This document shows positions 12,301 through 27,405 of a stretch of DNA of 64,000 nucleotides, one piece after another. Location of the stretch: contig OZ024869.1 of the NCBI GenBank assembly GCA_964017185.1, positions 59,608,761-59,672,760 on the forward strand, read 5' to 3'. Positions within the stretch are counted from its first letter, which is position 1, and each line of letters begins with the position of its first letter. The position numbers were made by a program, and so were the translations under genes. Source of the stretch: Rugalucina vietnamica. Lineage: Eukaryota; Mollusca; Bivalvia; Lucinida; Lucinidae. The notes beneath the pieces are model-generated. The model was not told the DNA's origin and made no database searches. It worked only from the letters and a program-made list of their open reading frames with translations.

Positions 12301-15300
12301 TCGCTTGCTCCCTTAACTCCGCGCACGTCAATGACAGGGGTGCCTCATACCCCCCCCCCAAACCCATGAATGTTCACGTTTACCAATGTTTGAGTTAAAA
12401 TTTCCAACAAACCAGAGTTTTCCCAGTATAACCGACCTATGGACTGTAAAGGCACTTGTATAGACTACAAGCCCCACTGGGTCTCGAACTCCCTTAACTC
12501 GGTGGGGTTCTGTGAGAAACCAGCCCGAGTTGGTACCGACACATTGCAATACTGTACAGAAATTTCCATTTTCGGTCATATTTGTACCCCTATTTCTCGA
12601 AAACCAGAGTTTTCCCGACATAGCCGCTTATATGGTCTAAAAGTTCATCCCTTCTACTGTAAATCCCACTAAGTCGCTTGCTCCCTAAACTCCGTGCTCG
12701 CCAATCACAGGGGTACCTTATACCCCACCCCCAAACCCATGAATGTTCACGTTTCCCAATGTTTGAGTTAAAATTTCCGACAAACCAGAGTTTTCCCAGT
12801 ATAACCGACCTATGGGCTGTAAAGGCACTTGTATGGACTACAAGCCCCACTGGGTCTCGAACTCCCTAAACTCGGTGGGGTTCTGTGAGAAACAAGCCCG
12901 AGTTGGTACCGACACATTGCAATACTATACAGAAATTTCCATTTTTGGTCATTTTTGTATCCCTGTTATTCGAAAACTAGAGTTTTCCCGGCATAGCCAA
13001 TTATGTGGTCTAAAAGTACATTCATTCTACTGTAAATCCCACTAGGTCGCTTGCTCCCTAAACTCCGCGCACGTCAATGACAGGGGTGCCTCATACCCCA
13101 CCCCCAAACCCATGAATGTTCACGTTTTCCAATGTTTGAGTTAAAATTTCCGACAAACCAGAGTTTTCCCAGTATAACCGACCTATGGGCTGTAAAGGCA
13201 CTTGTATGGACTAAAAGGCCCACTGGGTCTCGAACTCCCTAAACTCGGTGGGGTTCTGTGAGAAACCAGCCCGAGTTGGTACCGACACATTGCAATACTG
13301 TACAGAAATTTCCATTTTCGGTCATCTTTGTACCCCTATTTCTCGAAAACTAGAGTTTTCCCGACATAGCCGCTTATATGGTCTAAAAGTACATCCCTAC
13401 TACTGTAAATCCCACTAGGTCGCTTGCTCCCTAAACTCCGTGCACGCCAATGACAGGGGTACCTTATACCCCACCCCCAAACCCATGAATGTTCACGTTT
13501 CCCAATGTTTGAGTTAAAATTTCCGACAAACCAGAGTTTTCCCAGTATAACCGACCTATGGGCTGTAAAGGCACTTGTATGGACTACAAGCCCCACTGGG
13601 TCTCGAACTCCCTAAACTCGGTGGGGTTCTGTGAGAAACCAGCCCGAGTTGGTACCGACACATTGCAATACTGTACAGAAATTTCCATTTTTGGTCATTT
13701 TTGTACCCCTATTTCTAGAAAACTAGAGTTTTCTTGGCATAGCCGCTTATGTGGTCTGAAAGAACATTCCTTCTTCTGTAAATTCCACTAGGTCGCTTGC
13801 TCCCTAAACTCCGCGCACGTCAGTGACAGGGGTGCCTCTTACCCCACCCCCAAACCAATGAATGTTCACGTTTCCCAATGTTTGAGTTGAAATTTCCGAC
13901 AAACCAGAGTTTTCCCAGTATAACCGACCTATGGGCTGTAAAGGTACTTGTATAGACTACAAGCCCCACTGGGTCTCGAACTCCCTAAACTCGGTGGGGT
14001 TCTGTGAGAAACCAGCCCGAGTTGGTACCGACACATTGCAATACTGTACAGAAATTTCCATTTTTGGTCATTTTTGTACCCCTATTTTTTCGAAAACTAG
14101 AGTTTTCCCGGCATAGCCAATTATGTGGTCTAAAAGTATATCCCTTCTACTGTAAATCCCACTAGGTCGCTTGCTCCCTAAACTCCGTGCACGTCAATGA
14201 CAGGGGTGCCTTATACCCCACCCCCAAACCCATGAATGTTCACGTTTTCCAATGTTTGAGTTGAAGTTTCCGACAAACCAGAGTTTTCCCAGTATAACCA
14301 ACCTATGGGCTGTAAAGGCACTTGTATGGACTACAAGCCCCACTGGGTCTCGAACTCCCTAAACTCGGTGGGGTTCTGTGAGAAACCAGCCCGAGTTGGT
14401 ACCGACACATTGCAATACTATACAGAAATTTCCATTTTCGGTCATCTTTGTACCCCTATTTCTCGAAAACCAGATTTTTCCCGACATAGCCGCTTATATG
14501 GTCTGGAAGTACATCCCTTCTACTGTAAATCCCACTAGGTCGCTTGCTCCCTAAACTCCGCGCACGTCAATGACAGGGGTGCCTCATACCCCACCCCCAA
14601 ACCTATGAATGTTAACGTATCCCAATGTTTGAGTTGAAATTTCCGACAAACCAGAGGTTTCCCAGTATAACCGACCTATGGGCTGTAAAGGCACTTGTAT
14701 GGACTACAAGCCCCACTGGGTCTCGAACTCCCTAAACTCGGTGGGGTTCTGTGAGAAACCAGCACGAGTTGGTACCGACACATTGCAATACTGTACAGAA
14801 ATTTCCATTTTTGGTCATTTTTGTACCCCTGTTTCTCGAAAACTAGAGTTTTCCCGGCATAGCCAATTATGTGGTCTAAAAGTACATACATTCTACTGTA
14901 AATCCCACTAGGTCGCTTGCTCCCTAAACTCCGCGCACGTCAATGACAGGGGTGCCTCATACCCCACCCCCAAACCCATGAATGTTCACGTTTTCCAATG
15001 TTTGAGTTGAAATTTCCGACAAACCAGAGTTTTCCCAGTATAACCAACCTATGGGCTGTTAAGGCACTTGTATAGACTACAAGCCCCACTGGGTCTCGAA
15101 CTCCCTAAACTCGGTGGGGTTCTGTGAGAAACCAGCCCGAGTTGGTACCGACACATTGCAATACTGTACAGAAATTTCCATTTTCGGTCATCTTTGTACC
15201 CCTATTTCTCGAAAACCAGAGTTTTCCCGACATAGCCGCTTATATGGTCTAAAAGTACATCCCTTCTACTGTAAATCCCACTAGGTCGCTTGCTCCCCAA

Positions 15301-18300
15301 TCTCCGTGTTCGCCAATCACAGGGGTACCTTATACCCCACCCCCAAACCCATGAATGTTCACGTTGCCCAATGTTAGAGTTAACCTTTCCGACAAACCAG
15401 AGTTTTCCCGACATAGCCGCTTATATGGTCTAAAAGTACATCCCTTCTACTGTAAATCCCACTAGGTCGCTTGCTCCCTAAACTCCGTGCTCGCCAATCA
15501 CACGGGTGCCTTATACCCCACCCCCAAACCCATGAATGTTCACGTTTCCCAATGTTTGAGTTAAAATTTCCGACAAACCAGAGTTTTCCCAGTATAACCG
15601 ACCTATGGGCTGTAAAGGCACTTGTATGGACTACAAGCCCCACTGGGTCTCGAACTCCCTAAACTCGGTGGGGTTCTGTGAGAAACCAGCCCGAGTTGGT
15701 ACCGACACATTGCAATACTATACAGAAATTTCCATTTTTGGTCATTTTTGTACCCCTGTTTCTCGAAAACTAGAGTTTTCCCGGCATAGCCAATTATGTG
15801 GTCTAAAAGTACATCCATTCTACTGTAAATCCCACTAGGTCGCTTGCTCCCTAAACTCTGCGCACGTCAATGACAGGGGTGCCTCATACCCCACCCCCAA
15901 ACCCATGAATGTTCACGTTTCCCAATGTTTGAGTTGAAATTTCCGACAAACCAGAGTTTTCCCAGTATTACCGTCCTATGGGCTGTAAAGGCACTTGCAT
16001 GGACTACAAAGCCCACTGGGTCTCGAACTCCCTAAACTCGGTGGGGTTCTGTGAGAAACCAGCCCGAGTTGGTACCGACACATTGCAATACTGTACAGAA
16101 ATTTCCATTTTCGGTCATCTTTGTACCCCTATTTCTCGAAAACCAGAGTTTTCCCGACATAGCCGCTTATATGGTCTAAAAGTACATCCCTTCTACTGTA
16201 AATCCCACTAGGTCGCTTGCTCCCTAAACTCCGTGCTCGCCAATCACAGGGGAACCTTATACCCCACCCTCAAACCCATGAATGTTCACGTTTCCCAATG
16301 TTTAAGTTAAAATTTCCGACAAACCAGAGTTTTCCCAGTATAACCGACCTATGGGCTGTAAAGGCACTTGTATGGACTACAAGCCCCACTGGGTCTCGAA
16401 CTCCCTAAACTCGGTGGGGTTCTGTGAGAAACAAGCCCGAGTTGGTACCGACACATTGCAATACTGTACAGAAATTTCCATTTTTGGTCATTTTTGTACC
16501 CCTATTTCTAGAAAACTAGAGTTTTCCCGGCATAGCCGCTTATGTGGTCTGAAAGTACATTCCTTCTTCTGTAAATCCCACTAGGTCGCTTGCTCCCTAA
16601 ACTCCGCGCACTTCAATGACAGGGGTGCCTCTTACCCCACCCCCAAACCAATGAATGTTCACGTTTCCCAATGTTTGAGTTGAAATTTCCGACAAACCAG
16701 AGTTTTCCCAGTATAACCGACCTATGGACTGTAAAGGCACTTGTATGGACTACAAGCCCCACTGGGTCTCGAACTCCCTAAACTCGGTGGGGTTCTGTGA
16801 GAAACCAGCCCGAGTTGGTACCGATACATTGCAATACTGTACAGAAATTTCCATTTTTGGTCATTTTTGTACCCCTATTTCTAGAAAATTAGAGTTTTCC
16901 CGGCATAGCCGCTTATGTGGTCTAAAAATACATCCCTTCCACTGTAAATCCCACTAGGTCGCTTGCTCCCTAAACTCCGTGCACGTCAATGACAGGGGTG
17001 CCTTATACCCGACCCCCAAACCCATGAATGTTCACGTTTCCCAATGTTTGAGTTGAAATTTTCGACAAACCAGAGTTTTCCCAGTATAACCGACCTATGG
17101 ACTGTAAAGGCACTTGTATGGACTACAAGCCCCACTGGGTCTCGAACTCCCTAAACTCGGTGGGGTTCTGTGAGAAAACAGCCCGAGTTGGTACCGACAC
17201 ATTGCAATACTGTACAGAAATTTCCATTTTCGGTCATCTTTGTACCCCTATTTTTCGAAAACCAGAGTTTTCCCGACATAGCCGCTGATATGGTCTAAAA
17301 GTACATCCCTTCGACTGTAAATCCCACTAGGTCGCTTGCTCCCTAAACTCCGTGCTCGCCAATCACAGGGGTACCTTATACCCCACCCCCAAACCCATGA
17401 ATGTTCACGTTTTCCAATGTTTGAGTTAAAATTTCCGACAAACCAGAGTTTTCCAAGTATAACCGACCTATGGGCTGTAAAGGCACTTGTATGGACTACA
17501 AGCCCCACTGGGTCTCGAACTCCCTAAACTCGATGGGGTTCTGTGAGAAACCAGCCCGAGTTGGTACCGACACATTGCAATACTGTACAGAAATTTCCAT
17601 TTTTGGTCATTTTTGTACCCCTATTTCTAGAAAACTAGAGTTTTCCCGGCATAGCCGCTTATGTGGTCTGAAAGTACATTCCTTCTTCTGTAAATCCCAC
17701 TAGGTCGCTTGCTCCCTAAACTCCGCGCACGTCAATGACAGGGGTGCCTCTTACCCCACCCCCAAACCAATGAATGTTCACGTTTCCCAATGTTTGAGTT
17801 GAAATTTCCGACAAACCAGAGTTTTCCCAGTATAACCGACCTATGGACTGTAAAGGCACTTGTATGGACTACAAGCCCCACTGGGTCTCGAACTCCCTAA
17901 ACTCGGTGGGGTTCTGTGAGAAACCAGCCCGAGTTGGTACCGACACATTGCAATACTGTACAGAAATTTCCATTTTTGGTCATTTTTGTACCCCTATTTC
18001 TAGCAAATTAGAGTTTTCCCGGCATAGCCGCTTATGTGGTCTAAAAATACATCCCTTCTACTGTAAATCCCACTAGGTCGCTTGCTCCCTAAACTCCGTG
18101 CACGTCAATGACAGGGGTGCCTTATACCCCACCCCCAAACCCATGAATGTTCACGTTTCCCAATGTTTGAGTTGAAATTTTCGACAAACCAGAGTTTTCC
18201 CAGTATAACCGACCTATGGGCTGTAAAGGCACTTGTATGGACTACAAGACCCACTGGGTCTCGAACTCCCTAAACTCGGTGGGGTTCTGTGAGAAACCAG

Positions 18301-21300
18301 CCCGAGTTGGTACCGACACATTGCAATACTATACAGAAATTTCCATTTCTGGTCATTTTTGTACCCCTATATCTAGAAAACTAGAGTTTTCCCGGCATAG
18401 CCGCTTATGTGGTCTGAAAGTACATGCCTTCTTCTGTAAATCCCACTAGGTCGCTTGCTCCCTAATCTCCGCGCACGTCAATGACAGGGGTGCCTCTTAC
18501 CCCACCCCCAAACCAATGAATGTTCACGTTTCCCAATGTTTGAGTTGAAATTTCCGACAAACCAGAGTTTTCCCAGTATAACCGACCTATGGACTGTAAA
18601 GGCACTTGTATGGACTACAAGCCCCATTGGGTCTCGAACTCCCTAAACTCGGTGGGGTTCTGTGAGAAACCAGCCCGAGTTGGTACCGACACATTGCAAT
18701 ACTGTACAGAAATTTCCATTTTCGGTCATTTTTGTACCCCTATTTCTAGAAAATTAGAGTTTTCCCGGCATAGCCGCTTATGTGGTCTAAAAATACATCC
18801 CTTCTACTGTAAATCCCACTAGGTCGCTTGCTCCCTAAACTCCGTGCACGTCAATGACAGGGGTGCCTTATACCCCACCCCCAAACCCATGAATGTTCAC
18901 GTTTCCCAATGTTTGAGTTGAAATTTTCGACAAACCAGAGTTTTCCCAGTATAACCGACCTATGGGCTGTAAAGGCACTTGTATGGACTACAAGACCCAC
19001 TGGGTCTCGAACTCCCTAAACTCGGTGGGGTTCTGTGAGAAACCAGCCCGAGTTGGTACCGACACATTGCAATACTATACAGAAATTTCCATTTTTGGTC
19101 ATTTTTGTACCCCTATTTCTAGAAAACTAGAGTTTTCCCGGCATAGCCGCTTATGTGGTCTGAAAATACATCCCTTCTACTGTAAATCCCACTAGGTCGC
19201 TTGCTCCCTAAGCTCCGCGCACGTCAATGACATGGGTGCCTCTTACCCCACCCCCAAAACCATGAATTTTCACGTTTCCCAATGTTTGAGTTGAAATTTC
19301 TGACAAACCAGAGTTTTCCCAGTATAACCGACCTTTGGGCTGTAAAGGCACTTGCATGGACTACAAGCCGCACTGGGTCTCGAACTTCCTAAACTCGGTG
19401 GGGTTCTGTGAGAAACCAGCCCGAGTTGGTACCGACACATTGCAATACTGTACAGAAATTTCCATTTTTGGTCATCTTTGTACCCCTATTCTTCGAAAAC
19501 CAGAGTTTTCCCGACATAGCCGCTTATATGGTCTAAAAGTACATCCCTTCTACTGAAAATCCCACTAGGTCGCTTGCTCCCTAAACTCCGTGCTCGCCAA
19601 TCACAGGGGTACCTTATACCCCACCCCCAAACCCATGAATGTTCACGTTTTCCAATGTTTGAGTTATAATTTCCGACAAACCAGAGTTTTCCCAGTATAA
19701 CCGACCTATGGGCTGTAAAGGCACTTGTATGGACTACAAGCCCCACTGGGTCTCGAACTCCCTAAACTCGGTGGGGTTCTGTGAGAAACCAGCCCGAGTT
19801 GGTACCGACACATTGCAATACTGTACAGAAATTTCCATTTCTGGTCATTTTTGTACCCGTATTTCTAGAAAACTAGAGTTTTCCCGGCATAGCCGCTTAT
19901 GTGGTCTGAAAGTACATTCCTTCTTCTGTAAATCCCACTAGGTCGCTTGCTCCCTAAACTCCGCGCACGTCAATGACAGGGGTGCTTCTTACCCCACCCC
20001 CAAACCAATGAATGTTCAATTTTCCCAATGTTTGAGTTGAAATTTCCGACAAATCAGAGTTTTCCCAGTATAACCGACCTATGGGCTGTAAAGGCACTTG
20101 TATGGATTACAAGGCCCACTGGGTCTCGAACTCCCTAAACTCGGTGGGGTTCTGTGAGAAACCAGCCCGAGTTGGTACCGACACATTGCAATACTATACA
20201 GAAATTTCCATTTTCGGTCATCTTTGTACCCCTATTTCTCGAAAACCAGAGTTTTCCCGACATAGCCGCTTATATGGTCTGAAAGTACATCCCTTCTGCT
20301 GTAAATTCCACTAGGTCGCTTGCTCCCTAAACTCCGCGCACGTCAATGACAGGGGTGCCTTATACCCCACCCCCAAACCCATGAATGTTCACGTTTCCCA
20401 ATGTTTGAGTTGAAATTTTCGACAAACCAGAGTTTTACCAGTAAAACCGACCTATGGGCTGTAAAGGCAATTGTATGGACTACAAGACCCACTGGGTCTC
20501 GAACTCCCTAACCTCGGTGGGGTTCTGTGAGAAACCAGCCCGAGTTGGTACCGACACATTGCAATACTATACAGAAATTTCCATTTTTGGTCATTTTTGT
20601 ACCCCGTTTTCACGAAAACTAGAGTTTTCCCGGCATAGCCGCTTATGTGGTCTGAAAGTACATTCCTTCTACTGTAAATCCCACTAGGTCGCTTGCTCCC
20701 TAAACTCCGTGCACGTCAATGACAGGGGTGCCTCTTACCCCACCCCCAAAACCATGAATGTTCACGTTTCCCAATGTTTGAGTTGAAATTTCCGACAAAC
20801 CAGAGTTTTCCCAGTATAACCGACCTATGGGCTGTAAAGGCACTTGTATAGACTACAAGCCCCACTGGGTCTCGAACTCCCTAAACTCGGTGGGGTTCTG
20901 TGAGAAACCAGCCCGAGTTGGTACCGACACATTGCAATACTATACAGAAATTTCCATTTTTGGTCATCTTTGTACCCCTATTTCTCGAAAACCAGAGTTT
21001 TCCCGACATAGCCGCTTATATGGTCTGAAAGTACATCCCTTCTACTGTAAATCCCACTAGGTCGCTTGCTCCCTAAACTCCGCGCACGTCAATGACAGGG
21101 GTGCCTCATACCCCACCCCCAAACCCATGAATGTTCACGTTTCCCAATGTTTGAGTTGAAATTTCCGACAAACCAGAGTTTTCTTAGTATTACCGACCTA
21201 TGGGCTGTAAAGGCACTTGTATGGACTACAAGGCGCACTGGGTCTCGAACTCCCTAATCTCGGTTGGGTTCTGTGAGAAACCAGCCCAAGTTGGTACCGA

Positions 21301-22319
21301 CACATTGCAAAACTATACAGAAATTTCCATTTTTGGTCATTTTTGTACCCCTATTTCTCGAAAACTAGAGTTTTCCCGGCATAGCCGCTTATGTGGTCTG
21401 AAAGTACATTCCTTCTACTGTAAATCCCACTAGGTTGCTTGCTCCCTAAACTCCGCGCACGTCAATGACAGGGGTGCCTCATACCCTACCCCAAACCCAT
21501 GAATGTTCACGTTTCCCAATGTTTGAGTTGAAATTTCCGACAAACCAGAGTTTTCCCAGTATAACCCATCTATGGGCTGTAAAGGCACTTGTATGGACTA
21601 CAAGCCCCACTGGGTCTCGAACTCCCTAAACTCGGTGGGGTTCTGTGAGAAACCAGCCCGAGTTGGTACCGACACATTGCAATACTGTACAGAAATTTCC
21701 ATTTTCGGTCATCTTTGTACCCCTATTTTTCGAAAACCAGAGTTTTCCCGACATAGCCGCTGATATGGTCTAAAAGTACATCCCTTCGACTGTAAATCCC
21801 ACTAGGTCGCTTGCTCCCTAAACTCCGTGCTCGCCAATCACAGGGGTACCTTATACCCCACCCCCAAACCCATGAATGTTCACGTTTTCCAATGTTTGAG
21901 TTAAAATTTCCGACAAACCAGAGTTTTCCCAGTATAACCGACCTATGGGCTGTAAAGGCACTTGTATGGACTACAAGCCCCACTGGGTCTCGAACTCCCT
22001 AAACTCGATGGGGTTCTGTGAGAAACCAGCCCGAGTTGGTACCGACACATTGCAATACTGTACAGAAATTTCCATTTTTGGTCATTTTTGTACCCCTATT
22101 TCTAGAAAACTAGAGTTTTCCCGGCATAGCCGCTTATATGGTCTGAAAGTACATCCCTTCTACTGTAAATCCCACTAGGTCGCTTGCTCCCTAATCTCCG
22201 CGCACGTCAATGACAGGGGTGCCTCATACCCCACCCCCAAACCCATGAATGTTCACGTTTCCCAATGTTTGAGTTAAAATTTCCGACAAACCAGAGTTTT
22301 CCCAGTATTACCGACCTAT

Positions 22320-25300
22320 TGGGCTGTAAAGGCACTTGTATGGACTACAAGGCCCACTGGGTCTCGAACTCCCTAAACTCGGTTGGGTTCTGTGAGAAAC
22401 CAGCCCGAGTTGGTACCGACACATTGCAATACTGTACAGAAATTTCCATTTTCGGTCATTTTTGTACCCCTATTTTTTGGAAAACTAGAGTTTTCCCGGC
22501 ATAGCCGCTTATGTGGTCTGAAAGTACATTCCTTCGACTGTAAATCCCACTAGGTCGCTTGCTCCCTAAACTCCGCGCACGTCAATGACAGGGGTGCCTC
22601 TTACCCCACCACCAAAACCATGAATGTTCACGTTTCCCAATGTTTGAGTTGAAATTTCCGACAAACCAGAGTTTTCCCAGTATAACCGACCTATGGGCTG
22701 TAAAGGCACTTGTATAGACTACAAGCCCCACTGGGTCTCGAACTCCCTAAACTCGGTGGGGTTCTGTGAGAAACCAGCCCGAGTTGGTACCGACACATTG
22801 CAATACTATACAGAAATTTCCATTTTCGGTCATCTTTGTACCCCTATTTCTCGAAAACCAGAGTTTTCCCGACATAGCCGCTTATATGGTATGAAAGTAC
22901 ATCCCTTCTACTGTTAATCCCACTAGGTCGCTTGCTCCCTAAACTCCGCGCACGTCAATGACAGGTGTGCCTCATACCCTACCCCAAACCCATGAATGTT
23001 CACGTTTCCCAATGTTTGAGTTAAAATTTCCGACAAACCAGAGTTTTCCCAGTATAACCCATCTATGGGCTGTAAAGGCACTTGTATGGACTACAAGCCC
23101 CACTGGGTCTCGAACTCCCTAAACTCGGTGGGGTTCTGTGAGAAACCAGCCCGAGTTGGTACCGACACATTGCAATACTGTACAAAAATTTCCATTTTTG
23201 GTCATTTTTGTACCCCTATTTTTTCGAAAACTAGAGTTTTCCCGGCATAGCCGCTTATGTGGTCTAAAAGTACATCCCTTCTACTGTAAATCCCACTAGG
23301 TCGCTTGCTCCCTAAACTCCGCGCACGTCAATGACAGGGGTGCCTCTTACCCCACCCCCAAACCCATGAATGTTCACGTTTCCCAATGTTTGAGTTGAAA
23401 TTTCCGACAAACCAGAGTTTTCCCAGTATAACCGACCTATGGGCTGTAAAGGCACTTGTATGGACTACAAGCCCCACTGGGTCTCGACCTCCCTAAACTC
23501 GGTGGGGTTCTGTGAGAAACCAGCCCGAGTTGGTACCAACACATTGCAAAACTGTACAGAAATTTCCATTTTTGGTCATTTTTGTACCCCTATTTCTAGA
23601 AAACTAGAATTTTCCCGGCATAGCCGCTTATGTGGTCTGAAAATACATCCCTTTTACTGTAAATCCCACTAGGTCGCTTGCTCCCTAAACTCCGTGCACG
23701 TCAATGACAGGGGTGCCTTATACCCCACTCCCAAACCCATGAATGTTCACGTTTCCCAATGTTTGAGTTGAAATTTTCGACAAACCAGAGTTTTCCCAGT
23801 ATAACCGACCTATGGGCTGTAAAGACACTTGTATGGACTACAAGGCCCACTGGGTCTCGAACTCCCTAAACTCGGTGGGGTTCTGTGAGAAACCAGCCCG
23901 AGTTGGTACCGACACATTGCAATACTATACAGAAATTTCCATTTTTGGTCATTTTTGTACCCCTATTTCTCGAAAACTAGAGTTTTCCCGGCATAGCCGC
24001 TTATGTGGTCTGAAAGTACATTCCTTCTACTGTAAATCCCACTAGGTTGCTTGCTCCCTAAACTCCGCGCACGTCAATGACAGGGGTGCCTCATACCCTA
24101 CCCCAAACCCATGAATGTTCACGTTTCCCAATGTTTGAGTTGAAATTTCCGACAAACCAGAGTTTTCCCAGTATAACCGACCTATGGGCTGTAAAGACAC
24201 TTGTATGGACTACAAGGCCCACTGGGTCTCGAACTCCCTAAACTCGGTTGGGTTCTGTGAGAAACCAGCCCGAGTTGGTACCGACACATTGCAATACTGT
24301 ACAGAAATTTCCATTTTCGGTCATTTTTGTACCCCTATTTTTTGGAAAACTAGAGTTTTCCCGGCATAGCCGCTTATGTGGTCTGAAAGTACATTCCTTC
24401 GACTGTAAATCCCACTAGGTCGCTTGCTCCCTAAACTCCGCGCACGTCAATGACAGGGGTGCCTCTTACCCCACCACCAAAACCATGAATGTTCACGTTT
24501 CCCAATGTTTGAGTTGAAATTTCCGACAAACCAGAGTTTTCCCAGTATAACCGACCTATGGGCTGTAAAGGCACTTGTATAGACTACAAGCCCCACTGGG
24601 TCTCGAACTCCCTAAACTCGGTGGGGTTCTGTGAGAAACCAGCCCGAGTTGGTACCGACACATTGCAATACTATACAGAAATTTCCATTTTCGGTCATCT
24701 TTGTACCCCTATTTCTCGAAAACCAGAGTTTTCCCGACATAGCCGCTTATATGGTATGAAAGTACATCCCTTCTACTGTTAATCCCACTAGGTCGCTTGC
24801 TCCCTAAACTCCGCGCACGTCAATGACAGGGGTGCCTCATACCCTACCCCAAACCCATGAATGTTCACGTTTCCCAATGTTTGAGTTGAAATTTCCGACA
24901 AACCAGAGTTTTCCCAGTATAACCCATCTATGGGCTGTAAAGGCACTTGTATGGACTACAAGCCCCACTGGGTCTCGAACTCCCTAAACTCGGTGGGGTT
25001 CTGTGAGAAACCAGCCCGAGTTGGTACCGACACATTGCAATACTGTACAAAAATTTCCATTTTTGGTCATTTTTGTACCCCTATTTTTTCGAAAACTAGA
25101 GTTTTCCCGGCATAGCCGCTTATGTGGTCTAAAAGTACATCCCTTCTACTGTAAATCCCACTAGGTCGCTTGCTCCCTAAACTCCGCGCACGTCAATGAC
25201 AGGGGTGCCTCTTACCCCACCCCCAAACCCATGAATGTTCACGTTTTCCAATGTTTGAGTTGAAATTTCCGACAAACCAGAGTTTTCCCAGTATAACCGA

Positions 25301-27405
25301 CCTATGGGCTGTAAAGGCACTTGTATGGACTACAAGCCCCACTGGGTCTCGACCTCCCTAAACTCGGTGGGGTTCTGTGAGAAACCAGCCCGAGTTGGTA
25401 CCAACACATTGCAAAACTGTACAGAAATTTCCATTTTTGGTCATTTTTGTACCCCTATTTCTAGAAAACTAGAATTTTCCCGGCATAGCCGCTTATGTGG
25501 TCTGAAAATACATCCCTTTTACTGTAAATCCCACTAGGTCGCTTGCTCCCTAAACTCCGTGCACGTCAATGACAGGGGTGCCTTATACCCCACCCCCAAA
25601 CCCATGAATGTTCACGTTTCCCAATGTTTGAGTTGAAATTTTCGACAAACCAGAGTTTTCCCAGTATAACCGACCTATGGGCTGTAAAGACACTTGTATG
25701 GACTACAAGGCCCACTGGGTCTCGAACTCCCTAAACTCGGTGGGGTTCTGTGAGAAACCAGCCCGAGTTGGTACCGACACATTGCAATACTATACAGAAA
25801 TTTCCATTTTTGGTCATTTTTGTACCCCTATTTCTCGAAAACTAGAGTTTTCCCGGCATAGCCGCTTATGTGGTCTGAAAGTACATTCCTTCTACTGTAA
25901 ATCCCACTAGGTTGCTTGCTCCCTAAACTCCGCGCACGTCAATGACAGGGGTGCCTCATACCCTACCCCAAACCCATGAATGTTCACGTTTCCCAATGTT
26001 TGAGTTGAAATTTCCGACAAACCAGAGTTTTCCCAGTATAACCCATCTATGGGCTGTAAAGGCACTTGTATGGACTACAAGCCCCACTGGGTCTCGAACT
26101 CCCTAAACTCGGTGGGGTTCTGTGAGAAACCAGCCCGAGTTGGTACCGACACATTGCAATACTGTACAGAAATTTCCATTTTTGGTCATCTTTGTACCCC
26201 TATTTTTTCGAAAACTAGAGTTTTCCCGGCATAGCCGCTTATGTGGTCTGAAAGTACATCCCTTCTACTGTAAATCCCACTAGGTCGCTTGCTCCCTAAA
26301 CTCCGCGCACGTCAATGACAGGGGTGCCTCTTACCCTACCCCAAACCCATGAATGTTCACGTTTCCCAATGTTTGAGTTGAAATTTCCGACAAACCAGAG
26401 TTTTCCCAGTATAACCCATCTATGGGCTGTAAAGGCACTTGTATGGACTACAAGCCCCACTGGGTCTCGAACTCCCTAAACTCGGTGGGGTTCTGTGAGA
26501 AACCAGCCCGAGTTGGTACCGACACATTGCAATACTGTACAGAAATTTCCATTTTTGGTCATTTTTGTACCCCTATTTTTTCGAAAACTAGAGTTTTCCC
26601 GGCATAGCCGCTTATGTGGTCTGAAAGTACATCCCTTCTACTGTAAATCCCACTAGGTCGCTTGCTCCCTAAACTCCGCGCACGTCAATGACAGGGGTGC
26701 CTCTTACCCCACCCCCAAACCCATGAATGTTCACGTTTCCCAATGTTTGAGTTGAAATTTCCGACAAACCAGAGTTTTCCCAGTATAACCGACCTATGGG
26801 CTGTAAAGGCACTTGTATGGACTACAAGCCCCACTGGGTCTCGAACTCCCTAAACTCGGTCGGGTTCTGTGAGAAACCAGCCCGAGTTGGTACCAACACA
26901 TTGCAAAACTGTACAGAAATTTCCATTTTTGGTCATTTTTGTACCCCTATTTCTAGAAAACTAGAATTTTCCCGGCATAGCCGCTTATGTGGTCTGAAAA
27001 TACATCCCTTTTACTGTAAATCCCACTAGGTCGCTTGCTCCCTAAACTCCGTGCACGTCAATGACAGGGGTACCTTATACCCCACCCCCAAACCCATGAA
27101 TGTTCACGTTTCCCAATGTTTGAGTTGAAATTTTCGACAAACCAGAGTTTTCCCAGTATAACCGACCTATGGGCTGTAAAGACACTTGTATGGACTACAA
27201 GGCCCACTGGGTCTCGAACTCCCTAAACTCGGTGGGGTTCTGTGAGAAACCAGCCCGAGTTGGTACCGACACATTGCAATACTATACAGAAATTTCCATT
27301 TTTGGTCATTTTTGTACCCCTATTTCTCGAAAACTAGAGTTTTCCCGGCATAGCCGCTTATGTGGTCTGAAAGTACATTCCTTCTACTGTAAATCCCACT
27401 AGGTC
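22320..27405 (-). repeat. Five-monomer higher-order repeat (1,865 bp)
   Basis: Five distinguishable monomer types occur in order and then recur 1,865 bp (5 x 373) later with very few differences. Markers: CCTATTTTTTGGAAAAC at 22.47 and 24.33 kb; TATGGTATGAAAG at 22.89 and 24.75 kb; TACAAAAATTTCC at 23.18 and 25.05 kb; GGGTCTCGACCTCCC at 23.48 and 25.35 kb. A third partial cycle (last two types) follows at 26.8-27.4 kb. This is the most homogeneous part of the array and probably the most recently amplified. Confidence 0.85.

Noticed and set aside
271-27402. Conserved 77-codon (MGCKGTCMDYK...) and 86-codon open frames in most satellite monomers
   Set aside because: They lie on opposite strands of the same repeat, many copies break them, and variants are often amino-acid changing (for example Cys/Tyr and Leu/Pro). 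Conservation is explained by array homogenisation. A dN/dS test across monomers below 1 would reopen this.
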